Shown here: positions 1 through 6,004 of the stretch, in pieces
Layout: each line of letters starts with the position of its first letter
How positions within the stretch are numbered: position 1 is the stretch's first letter
Source: a bacterium
Lineage (GTDB): Bacteria > Cyanobacteriota > Vampirovibrionia > Obscuribacterales > Obscuribacteraceae
Reading direction: 5' to 3'
Assembly (NCBI GenBank): GCA_030431355.1
Contig: JAUIJG010000197.1
Coordinates: forward strand, 1-9,462
Length of the DNA stretch: 9,462 nucleotides
Notes under the pieces: generated by a model
Databases searched by the model: none
Seen by the model: the letters and a program-made list of their open reading frames with translations, nothing else
What the model was told of the DNA's origin: nothing
Program-made: the position numbers and the translations under genes

Positions 1-1063
1 CACCCGATGTTCCACGGGTCTTGATGGAAGAGATAGGAGCCGGAGCAGGGCCGCCCTGGGATACTCCCGAAGCGGAAGCTACTCTAGGCGCAGGCACGGA
101 TGGAGCACCAACTTTGCCGACAGATACCGGTGCAGGTACAGGCGATGGAGCCGACCGCGGTGATGCCGGTGCTTTTGCAAACGGATTAGGAATGTTGAAA
201 GGTGTGGGAGCCGCTTTCGGAGCCGGAGTCGGCGAAGGAGCACGACTGGGCGTGGGCGAAGGTGTCGGACGCGGTGAAGGCGTCGGCGAAGGTCTGCGAG
301 AAGGTGTCGGTCGCGGCGACGGACGGGGAGTAGGTCTCGGACTGGCCTTCGGAGTCGGGGCCGCTTTCTGCGGAGTCGGCTTAGCCGGAGTCGGTTTTGG
401 ACTGGGCTTGCTGGCTCGCTTGGGAGACGGAGACGGAGGGGTGGGTCTCTTGGTCGGATCACGTTTGCCAGCGTTCTTTGAATTGTGCTCGGCTTTCCGC
501 CTGGACTTTATCTTTTGCTTCGTCTTGGGTTGATTTTGAATGAATTCGATATCTGTGATCTGAACCTTAGGAGGCGGCGGAATCAGGAAGAAGAATGCGA
601 GGATCAAGAATGCAATCATGCAGGACACATGAAGCAAGTAGGATCCGGAAGTCGCCTCCGGCATCTCAAGGATCACATCTGCGTATATTGCTTTTCTTCG
701 TTTTCTAGCAGCATGATCGAAAGCATCGCGCATTGAAAAGGCGATGAAAGCGATAAATAGTCCCATCAAAACCAGTGACGCCGGGCTACCCAGGTTCATC
801 TCATTGATGGAATGCATCAACTGCTGGTTCGGAGCGATGTTGAAGCTCTCGCCAAAACTTTGAACCATGCCGAGAATCTGCGTGTTGAAAAGAATGCCGA
901 CAAAGGTGAGGAAATTTATGAAGCCTGCGCCGAGGAATAAAAGACCTTTCCGATTCTCACCGTTATATAACTGACCCAAACCGGGAATGATTGACATCAT
1001 TCCTGCCATATTCGGATCACGTTGGGGCTGCTGCATGTTCGGGTAGTTGGATGAGGTAGCCAT
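1..1063 (-). CDS. TM2-like / TonB-like multi-pass membrane protein with proline-rich linker (3' end outside window)
   Basis: Open reading frame of 354 codons read from ATG at 1063 leftwards and still open at the window edge, so the C-terminus is missing. Residues 24-44 carry the pattern [18 protein letters not shown], typical of TM2-type small membrane domains. Hydrophobic helices are seen at about 41-60, 94-110 and 148-161. The third helix is followed directly by [14 protein letters not shown], which resembles the start of the periplasmic part of TonB-family energy transducers. Residues 180-340 are low complexity, rich in Pro, Thr, Ser, Arg and Ala (units such as SPRPTP), suited to spanning a periplasm. 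If a TonB C-terminal domain follows beyond the edge, the protein would couple inner-membrane energy to outer-membrane transport; this is inference. AAGGA lies 13 bases before the ATG, slightly far, so ATG codons at residues 10 or 19 are alternative starts. The gene appears to be a lone unit, with a 471-base spacer upstream. Confidence 0.8.
   Translation of the reverse strand, partial: MATSSNYPNMQQPQRDPNMAGMMSIIPGLGQLYNGENRKGLLFLGAGFINFLTFVGILFNTQILGMVQSFGESFNIAPNQQLMHSINEMNLGSPASLVLMGLFIAFIAFSMRDAFDHAARKRRKAIYADVILEMPEATSGSYLLHVSCMIAFLILAFFFLIPPPPKVQITDIEFIQNQPKTKQKIKSRRKAEHNSKNAGKRDPTKRPTPPSPSPKRASKPSPKPTPAKPTPQKAAPTPKASPRPTPRPSPRPTPSRRPSPTPSPRPTPSPTPSRAPSPTPAPKAAPTPFNIPNPFAKAPASPRSAPSPVPAPVSVGKVGAPSVPAPRVASASGVSQGGPAPAPISSIKTRGTSG
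203..448 (-). repeat. Degenerate short-period repeats coding the Pro/Thr/Ser/Arg linker
   Basis: The part of the TonB-like gene coding residues about 206-287 consists of imperfect 6- and 12-base units. On the plus strand they read as variants of GGAGTCGG and GGTGTCGG, and they encode [11 protein letters not shown] and KPTP blocks. This composition creates long antisense open frames rich in glycine that are not genes. Such tracts often vary in length between strains. Confidence 0.6.
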
Positions 1064-1236
1064 GGTAAAAGGTAAGTCCTTATTCTTCGTGATAGAAAGC
1101 CGGTTTAGCTAAAAATCCGATTCGGGTGACAAATAAAAGGATCGAAGATAACTTCTGAATGCCTCTTGAAAATGTCTTCAGACTTCCCCTTAAGAGTTTG
1201 TCCTAAAGGACCAACAGTACGCATTAACGTTTCGTA

Positions 1237-1245
1237 AGTATAACA
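1237..1245 (-). promoter_or_regulatory. Possible extended -10 promoter element of the TonB-like gene
   Basis: Read on the minus strand the bases are TGT followed by TATACT, an extended -10 (TGn plus a 5 of 6 match to TATAAT). No good -35 box lies at the usual distance, which extended -10 promoters can tolerate. Transcription would begin near 1230 and give a leader of roughly 165 bases before the ATG at 1063. This rests on motif matching only. Confidence 0.3.
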
Positions 1246-1445
1246 CCTAATCTTCAAAATAACCGTATACGCGACAGATATGAAGACGTACCCGGACAAG
1301 TATGTGGATGTCATCCCAGCATCTTACAAACAGCCAATCCTGAGTGGAAATCGAGCGGATTTTCAACGCCAACTTCACTATATGCGATCCCTTAACATTG
1401 CGCATCGATGAATAGAACAGATAGTGGGGGTGAAAAAGCCCAGAT

Positions 1446-1479
1446 AAAAATCAGGGTTTCCCCTAGTAAAGAGAAACCC
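1446..1479 (-). terminator. Likely intrinsic terminator of the TrbI-like gene
   Basis: On the minus strand a perfect 7-bp stem GGGTTTC / GAAACCC (1479-1473 with 1460-1454) encloses a 12-base loop and is followed after TGA by five T residues. It lies 55 bases past the stop codon at 1535 and points the right way to end transcription of that gene. The stem is short and the loop large, so efficiency may be moderate. Confidence 0.55.
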
Positions 1480-1534
1480 GATCAATCGATTTTAGATTTA
1501 TAGGTCTTAACCCGGATATGAGTCAGGCACCACC

Positions 1535-2509
1535 TTACATCATCGGCATGCGAAGGTCTTCAGCAAGCTGAATTTTCAACTCGTCTCCCGGTCGAACGTC
1601 TACTTTCTTACCTTTTTTAGAAAGCAAGATGGCAATACCGACAGCAAGACCGACACCAGCGCCGATCATCGCCGCACCGGCTCTGCCCATACCGTCGCCG
1701 TCATCACTGTTACTTCCGCCTGCTAGGGCACCGATACCGAGACCGGCCAGGGTGGGCAGCGCCACAGCACCGGTATCAATGGCGATATCTTTCATACCCC
1801 GACGAGCGTGCACAACCCCGCCTCTGGCAACAAGGTTTGCCACGATGGGGATCTGCCTGTTGTCCGGAGTGGTGATGGTGTCAAACTTCATAGCCACAGA
1901 GCCGGAGCGGTTTAAGTGGCGGGGAGAATTCAACTGAGCAATACGTCCTTTGATGATGGAGCCTGCAGGAATGACTGTGGAACCATCGATGGTTAAATCT
2001 TCGGAAGTTCTGGCGGAAAACTCGTCGGCCTCCTGACTGGTATCAGTGTCGACAGCGGTATCCATAATGATCGGAATCTTTGTCCCCGTAGGCACAACGC
2101 GAACGTAGCCTTGCAGCAGCTTGGCGGTCTTCTTACCATCGGCACTATCTTTGGTGTCAGAGGAGCCGGCAGGTTGTTCGCTATCAGCGACTTCATTGCT
2201 CTCGCTATCGGTTGCCTCGGTTGTGGAGTCAGCAGTCTCACCAACGTCGGTGGTGGAAGAAGGACTTTGACTATCTTCCGAAGCCGAGCTGACATCATCA
2301 AGCTTGGGTTCTTCCGCCTTCAAACCAAGATCTGCTTCCTCTCCCGAATTACTGTCATCGGAGATAGGTCCGAGCATTGAATTGTCGGGGTTATAAATCT
2401 TGAAATTGAGTTGGGGTTCACTGTCGGCAAATGCCGGTAACACTCCAATAGGAGATATCAACAGAGCTGCCAGTGATAAGGCTATGGCGGGCTTACTTCT
2501 AAAGCGCAT
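1535..2509 (-). CDS. Secreted protein with acidic linker, TrbI/VirB10-like beta domain and glycine-rich membrane segment
   Basis: The 324-residue product starts with a clear signal peptide: basic MRFRSK, a hydrophobic core, and a probable signal peptidase I cut after AFA at residue 28. Residues 49-128 are a disordered stretch rich in Asp, Glu, Ser and Thr. Residues 134-228 form a beta-rich region with VVPTGTKIPIIMDTAVD, a TVIPAGS turn and a later KFDTITTPDNRQIPI strand. This follows the pattern of the C-terminal domain of TrbI/VirB10 proteins and of solitary envelope proteins that share it. Residues 247-296 are Gly/Ala-rich and hydrophobic, interrupted by a SNSDDGDG loop, and may insert in or lie on a membrane. 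The end, VDVRPGDELKIQLAEDL, looks like a closing strand of the same beta domain. GGAG sits 10 bases before the ATG. No conjugation or type IV secretion genes are nearby, so an envelope scaffold role is more likely; function is unknown. Confidence 0.75.
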   Translation of the reverse strand: MRFRSKPAIALSLAALLISPIGVLPAFADSEPQLNFKIYNPDNSMLGPISDDSNSGEEADLGLKAEEPKLDDVSSASEDSQSPSSTTDVGETADSTTEATDSESNEVADSEQPAGSSDTKDSADGKKTAKLLQGYVRVVPTGTKIPIIMDTAVDTDTSQEADEFSARTSEDLTIDGSTVIPAGSIIKGRIAQLNSPRHLNRSGSVAMKFDTITTPDNRQIPIVANLVARGGVVHARRGMKDIAIDTGAVALPTLAGLGIGALAGGSNSDDGDGMGRAGAAMIGAGVGLAVGIAILLSKKGKKVDVRPGDELKIQLAEDLRMPMM

Positions 2510-2558
2510 ATATTAAGGTCTCCAATACTCGCGATTGATGACTTGTCTCAGACTCCCC

Positions 2559-2578
2559 ACTCTTCAATTAATAAGAGT
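2559..2578. repeat. Inverted repeat ACTCTT-N8-AAGAGT in the leader of the TrbI-like gene
   Basis: A perfect 6-bp inverted repeat with an 8-base AT-rich centre lies 50 to 69 bases upstream of the ATG at 2509. It could be an operator for a dimeric regulator or a small hairpin in the leader RNA. The sequence cannot decide between these. Confidence 0.35.
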
Positions 2579-2640
2579 ATCCAGGGATAGTTATCAGAAC
2601 CTGCTTTCCCGCCCTGATTAATGGGTGTATCTGTCCGATT

Positions 2641-2667
2641 GGATTCTGAGGACTCCGAGGATTCCGA
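2641..2667. repeat. Three tandem 9-bp units GGAYTCYGA
   Basis: The bases read GGATTCTGA, GGACTCCGA and GGATTCCGA in direct succession, followed by a partial TTC. In one plus-strand frame the run codes alternating Asp, Ser and Glu inside a 26-codon open frame (ATG at 2621, stop at 2699-2701). That frame has no ribosome binding site and is not called as a gene. Confidence 0.6.
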
Positions 2668-2727
2668 TTCAACCAGGCACAAAGCAGTCAAGTGGAACTG
2701 AGGTTGTCAGTCTATCACGGACAACAA

Positions 2728-2864
2728 TTGACAAAGATTAGCTTGTTCTAGGAAATAACAAGATTCCTGTATTGCCCCCAAAACACACCTGTACAAAGCT
2801 CAATTTGTAAAGCCTGGATACTAAAATAGCCCTGAAACGAAAAACTCTGGCTTCCTTGAGTTTT
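2728..2864 (+). promoter_or_regulatory. TTGACA box followed by three hairpin-forming inverted repeats
   Basis: A perfect -35 consensus TTGACA lies at 2728-2733. The best -10 at 17 bases is GGAAAT (3 of 6), which is weak. Downstream come three perfect inverted repeats: CTTGTT/AACAAG (2742-2747 with 2757-2762), TACAAA/TTTGTA (2792-2797 with 2804-2809) and AAAACTC/GAGTTTT (2841-2847 with 2858-2864). They could form a structured leader for the zinc-ribbon gene, a small RNA, or regulator sites. All are AT-rich, so chance occurrence is possible. Confidence 0.3.
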
Positions 2865-2947
2865 GTGAATTAAACTGGATAGGAACCGAGTGATTTTTCT
2901 TATATAAAATGATTGGGTATTAAATAAAAAGCGGTTTTCAAATTAGA

Positions 2948-2956
2948 AGGAAGAGG
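2948..2956 (+). promoter_or_regulatory. Ribosome binding site that fixes the GTG start of the zinc-ribbon gene
   Basis: AGGAAGAGG ends 7 bases before GTG at 2964. The first cysteine pair of the zinc ribbon begins at residue 4, so a later start would remove part of the domain. Together these support GTG as the true start. Confidence 0.65.
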
Positions 2957-2963
2957 AAAAGAA

Positions 2964-4448
2964 GTGAAACAGTGCCCCATATGCCAGACATCCAATGATG
3001 CTCTCGCGTTGTTTTGCGCAGAATGCGGACACCGATTCCAGAACCAGAGTGAAGCGCCGGCCGCTCCCTCAGCTCCTCCAGCCGCCGAAGCTCAGCCTGC
3101 GGCAGCGAAAAAGCCGAAGCCTAAAAAAGTAAAACTGAAATCTCCCATGTTAGGAGATCAAGAGAGCGACTACGAAGGGAACCTGGAACCAGCAAGCGGA
3201 AGCTATGGTCGGTCAAGGAAGAAGGCGCTTCGCTCACCCTTGCTCGGTGGTGAAGAAGAGTCCGACACTTCCGAGTTTCCTCATCGCTCCCATGGTCCCA
3301 AGATCTCCACCGGTCTCGACAACAATTCCCTCTCGGGCAGTACCGGAAAAAAACACAAATCAAAATTACGCTCGCCCTTGCTCGGAGAAGAAGAGGACGA
3401 CTACGACATGGAGCAGGAGCTACCCAGAAGAAAAGGAAGCGGCAGCACCGGAGGGTTGCGTTCCCCGCTTTTAGGCGGTGACGACGACTACGACCAGAAT
3501 CAGCCGGAAGCCTATCCGTCCTCACGCTCCACCCAATCTAGAACCGGAGGCAAGCCTAAGCTTCGCTCGCCCGTTCTCGGAGGAGCCGATGACTATTTTG
3601 ATCCCTATGAAGATTATGAAGAGACCGATGAAGACGATCCAAACGTCCTACGTTCACCTCTTCTGAGGGCTAGAAGTCCAAAGCATGAACACCCCAAAAG
3701 CCAGAGCCAGACTGTCCAGGAACCGTCTATGCCGGTCCCGCAGCCACAGGTAGCACCGCCGCAACCGCCCCAACCGCAGGTTCCCCAACCCCAACAACCG
3801 CCACTGCCGGGTCATCCTCCAGCGCAGCCAGTCGGTCTCGGTCAGACCCCGCCAATTCAACCGGTTCAATCGGTTCCGCCTGTTCAACCAGTATCCGGTC
3901 CAGCCTATAACCAGCAGTCCGCCGCTCCTCCGTTGCCCATGCCAGGTCAACCAAATCCTGTCCAGGCTCCACCAGCGCCTTCGCCGATTGCATCTCCGGC
4001 ACCAAGCCCGGCACCCGCACCAGCTCCAGCCCAGGCACCGCCCGTGTCGCCGCCTGAGCCAGCTCGGCCAATGGCGGATCCGGCTAACAAAACGAAAGAC
4101 AGGCAAGATTCAAAGAATGAGGAAGACCTTGTTGGTCCTTCCGACAGAAGAGGCAGAGACAGGCGAGCCAAACCAGAGAGAAGATCCTTCGCCTCGCTCC
4201 GAGAAGAAGATCAACCGTCCGGTAGCTACGATGGCGGTCCAGTCGCCCCAGCACCGGTTTCCGCCGGGCCATACATGGCTATCATTATTACGGCAGCCAT
4301 CGGAGCAATGTACAAACTCTACTATCTGGTGACTATCGTTAGCAAATTCGGTATAGCCCAGAACGAGCTACTAGTATTCGATCAATTGGCTATGCTTCTG
4401 GTATTTGTCGGTCTCATAATATTTGCCATCGGTGCGAAGAAGAGTTAA
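2964..4448 (+). CDS. Zinc-ribbon, disordered, membrane-anchored protein with six SPLLGG motifs
   Basis: The 494-residue protein has four zones. Residues 4-21 hold a CxxC...CxxC zinc ribbon (C4, C7, C18, C21). Residues 30-240 are disordered and charged, and contain six copies of a motif close to LRSPLLGG starting at residues 58, 89, 135, 165, 200 and 229, most followed by runs of Asp and Glu and often a Tyr. Residues 250-370 are rich in Pro, Gln and Ala. Residues 380-415 are highly charged (for example DRRGRDRRAKPERR). The end has two hydrophobic helices at about 437-459 and 473-490 with a short KKS tail, which predicts a membrane hairpin with most of the chain in the cytoplasm. No enzyme domain is visible. 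A zinc-ribbon protein tethered to the membrane could be a scaffold or adaptor; that is inference. It is transcribed divergently from the TrbI-like gene. Confidence 0.8.
   Translation: MKQCPICQTSNDALALFCAECGHRFQNQSEAPAAPSAPPAAEAQPAAAKKPKPKKVKLKSPMLGDQESDYEGNLEPASGSYGRSRKKALRSPLLGGEEESDTSEFPHRSHGPKISTGLDNNSLSGSTGKKHKSKLRSPLLGEEEDDYDMEQELPRRKGSGSTGGLRSPLLGGDDDYDQNQPEAYPSSRSTQSRTGGKPKLRSPVLGGADDYFDPYEDYEETDEDDPNVLRSPLLRARSPKHEHPKSQSQTVQEPSMPVPQPQVAPPQPPQPQVPQPQQPPLPGHPPAQPVGLGQTPPIQPVQSVPPVQPVSGPAYNQQSAAPPLPMPGQPNPVQAPPAPSPIASPAPSPAPAPAPAQAPPVSPPEPARPMADPANKTKDRQDSKNEEDLVGPSDRRGRDRRAKPERRSFASLREEDQPSGSYDGGPVAPAPVSAGPYMAIIITAAIGAMYKLYYLVTIVSKFGIAQNELLVFDQLAMLLVFVGLIIFAIGAKKS
3135..3665 (+). repeat. 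Six-copy short peptide motif array (L-[RK]-S-P-x-L-G-G then acidic)
   Basis: The copies read LKSPMLG, LRSPLLGG, LRSPLLG, LRSPLLGG, LRSPVLGG and LRSPLL at residues 58, 89, 135, 165, 200 and 229 of the zinc-ribbon protein. Spacing is 29 to 46 residues. The core codons differ among copies (CGC TCA, CGC TCG, CGT TCC, CGC TCG, CGT TCA) while the peptide is kept, which suggests selection on the protein rather than a recent DNA duplication. Confidence 0.85.
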
Positions 4449-4471
4449 GTGAGCCGAAATTAAGTATATGG

Positions 4472-4484
4472 ACCGCAAAGCGGT
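4472..4484 (+). other. Short GC hairpin after the zinc-ribbon gene
   Basis: ACCGC-AAA-GCGGT forms a 5-bp stem with a 3-base loop, 24 bases past the stop codon at 4446-4448. No T run follows, so it is not a typical intrinsic terminator. It may slow or partly end transcription, or act as an RNA end-protecting hairpin. Confidence 0.3.
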
Positions 4485-4515
4485 TCAAGCCGGTCAGAGA
4501 TTGACAAAAGGTAAC

Positions 4516-4543
4516 TTTCAAAGAGAAAACCGCATGGTATATT
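4516..4543 (+). promoter_or_regulatory. Possible extended -10 promoter before the coiled-coil gene
   Basis: TGG followed by TATATT (4535-4543) matches an extended -10. A weak -35, TTTCAA, lies 16 bases upstream at 4516-4521. The position gives a leader of about 35 to 40 bases before the ATG at 4588. A perfect TTGACA at 4501 is too far from this -10 to pair with it. Confidence 0.4.
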
Positions 4544-4587
4544 GAGCAGGTTTCTTCAATGATCGAACCGTAAACAAGGAAATCTGA

Positions 4588-5973
4588 ATGGCAATCCTTA
4601 CTACAAGAGCCGAAGAGAAGCGCAGTCAATTGTCCTCATATAGGAAAGCCGCCCTGACCGGCGCAGCATTTACCGTGCTGTTGTCCTGTTCCGTCCCGGC
4701 CCCTGCACTGGCTCTATTCTCTTCTAAGAAGAATTCACTTCAGCTCCCGGTGAACGACAAAATCGAGCTGGAAACCATCGAACTAGATGCGGATAGCTCC
4801 ACACCGGCAGCTGAAGACAAGAAAACCGAAAGCGCCGAGGCTTCGGACCTGAAGCCCATCGACTTGAGTCCATTGAAGCTCGGTTCCGAAAACGAAAAAA
4901 TTGATTCTGAAACAGCCAGCACTACCGATGGTGACGAAAACACAGCGGATGCCGGTAGCGAGAACAAAGATGTTATGAAAGCTACCGTTCGTACATCACA
5001 ATTCGTGCCGAAAAACCCTCTGGAAGGAGCTGGCAAGGCGGCTCTTGCCCCCACAAGCGTGAAAGGCACCAAGGCAAAAAGTATAAAAACTCTTGGTGGC
5101 AGTCTTGTGGATCAGGCCCAATCTATTAATGCTGCGCCATTGCCTCTGGTCACAACCAAAGAAGAAGCGGCCATGAAGGTAAGCAGCAAGAGAGAGTTAG
5201 AAAGACAACAGCTAACTGCTTTGTGGGAAGCCACTTTGACTCGCTCTCCCGATATCAACTTTGTCCTACAAAAGCTGATGCCGGCCACCGATTCTTCCCG
5301 GGTTACATCTTTGATGATGCGTGCTCTCAGCACCGCGATGTACAGTGGTCTTGGCGTTCTCGGTGCGGTCTCTCCAGGACCGGGATCTTACATGGCCCAG
5401 AACCTCGGGTACTCTACAATCTCTCAATTGCTCGCTCTTCAAGACAGCAAGGCTCAGAAAAAAGCGCGAGTCACCCAGGTGGAAGCGATCATGCTTTATC
5501 AAATGGTGCGCAAAACCGCGGATCACCTGGTGGAAAAATACAGAGACTATAAGAAGGAACATCTGGCTCTCATGAGAGCAAATGATGATTTCCAGGACCT
5601 TCAAAAAATGGCTAGAGATGCCCGGGAAGGTCAGGATGCCTCGGAACAATTGGAGATCGAATATACCCTGAGAAAACAACAACGGGATATCGAAGCAATT
5701 GAACAAACCCTGGGCAAAGTAAGGCAAGGTCTCGTCGACCTGGCCGGACCTCAGGCAGTGGCTAAACTGGATTCGGAGATAGATGTCGAGTTTCAGGAAC
5801 TTCACCCGGAGCTGGTCAATACCGGCGTAGATATGTTGGCCGGCGGAGACCAAGGCACTGCCAAGGAAGCTGAAGCTACTACCGCAACCGCCTCCAAAGA
5901 TGATCAAAAGGAAACCGGTGAAAGCCTTCTGGCTGGCAAAGAAAAAAAAAGTAAAAAAGGTAAGCAGCTCTAA
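4588..5973 (+). CDS. Exported coiled-coil protein of unknown function
   Basis: The 461-residue product begins with a 20-residue basic region and a hydrophobic core (AALTGAAFTVLLSC). Two cleavage signals overlap: a lipobox-like LLSC (C34) and a signal peptidase I site after PAPALA (A42). Residues 60-200 are acidic and disordered. Residues 203-300 are more ordered, with ALWEATLTRSPDINFVLQKL and a Gly/Pro-containing turn near 253-267 (SGLGVLGAVSPGPG). Residues 300-395 are strongly helical with heptad-like spacing and many charged residues, predicting a coiled coil. The tail after 415 is disordered and ends in Lys-rich sequence. The helical part faintly recalls TolC-family hairpins, but the usual duplicated barrel region is absent, so I do not name a family. 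AAGGAAA sits 7 bases before the ATG. The stop lies 31 bases before sppA, so the genes may be co-transcribed. Confidence 0.75.
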   Translation: MAILTTRAEEKRSQLSSYRKAALTGAAFTVLLSCSVPAPALALFSSKKNSLQLPVNDKIELETIELDADSSTPAAEDKKTESAEASDLKPIDLSPLKLGSENEKIDSETASTTDGDENTADAGSENKDVMKATVRTSQFVPKNPLEGAGKAALAPTSVKGTKAKSIKTLGGSLVDQAQSINAAPLPLVTTKEEAAMKVSSKRELERQQLTALWEATLTRSPDINFVLQKLMPATDSSRVTSLMMRALSTAMYSGLGVLGAVSPGPGSYMAQNLGYSTISQLLALQDSKAQKKARVTQVEAIMLYQMVRKTADHLVEKYRDYKKEHLALMRANDDFQDLQKMARDAREGQDASEQLEIEYTLRKQQRDIEAIEQTLGKVRQGLVDLAGPQAVAKLDSEIDVEFQELHPELVNTGVDMLAGGDQGTAKEAEATTATASKDDQKETGESLLAGKEKKSKKGKQL

Positions 5974-6002
5974 AGAGCGTTAGTCCAAAAGACTACCTTT
6001 TA
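5955..6002 (+). other. Structured junction between the coiled-coil gene and sppA
   Basis: Three pairings are possible: AAAAGGTA (5955-5962) with TACCTTTT (5994-6001), GCTC-TAAA-GAGC (5967-5978, with the upstream stop codon in the loop), and TAGTC-CAAAA-GACTA (5981-5995). The last overlaps the first by two bases, so they compete in part. CCTTTT follows the third stem, giving a weak terminator-like look. The structure could influence sppA expression. Confidence 0.3.
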
Positions 6003-6004
6003 AC

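Larger units (their letters stand above)
1064..1534. other. 471-base intergenic spacer
   Basis: This spacer separates two minus-strand genes. It holds a likely terminator for the gene to its right (1446-1479) and a possible extended -10 for the gene to its left (1237-1245). A short minus-strand open frame at 1105-1314 has no ribosome binding site or recognisable motif and is not called. Between about 1250 and 1440 I see nothing else. Confidence 0.5.
2510..2963. other. 454-base divergent intergenic region
   Basis: This spacer lies between the divergently read TrbI-like and zinc-ribbon genes, so both promoters should be inside it. It contains an inverted repeat near the left gene, a 9-bp tandem repeat, a perfect TTGACA, three further inverted repeats, and an AT-rich stretch with TATAAA near 2903 just upstream of the zinc-ribbon gene. 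No convincing paired -35/-10 was found for either direction. Confidence 0.5.

Noticed and set aside
79..462. Minus-strand Arg/Leu-rich open frame of 127 codons
   Set aside because: Shifted frame over the same linker; the true frame continues from a membrane domain and stays open to the edge.
21..533. Plus-strand open frame of 170 codons rich in Gly, Val and Glu
   Set aside because: It is the antisense of the Pro/Thr/Arg linker of the TonB-like gene; its repetitive composition follows from that and it has no convincing ribosome binding site.
1105..1314. Minus-strand 69-codon open frame in the spacer
   Set aside because: No Shine-Dalgarno, no recognised motif, and it covers the likely promoter of the next gene.
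1629..1937. Plus-strand Pro/Ala-rich open frame inside the TrbI-like gene
   Set aside because: Antisense of the glycine/alanine-rich segment; no start signal.
3654..4106. Minus-strand Trp/Arg-rich open frame of 150 codons
   Set aside because: Antisense of the Pro/Gln-rich linker; composition is a by-product of CCG and CAG codons.
4501..4506. Perfect TTGACA upstream of the coiled-coil gene as its -35 box
   Set aside because: The only good -10 (TATATT at 4538) is 31 bases away, too far for one promoter.
5266..5907. Minus-strand open frame of 213 codons opposite the coiled-coil gene
   Set aside because: Long, but it lies fully antisense to a gene with signal peptide, ribosome binding site and sensible helical pattern, and it shows no family motif.
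5942..5950. Run of nine A near the end of the coiled-coil gene as a programmed slippage site
   Set aside because: It codes a Lys-rich tail a few codons before the stop, so slippage would change little; no conserved downstream frame was seen.
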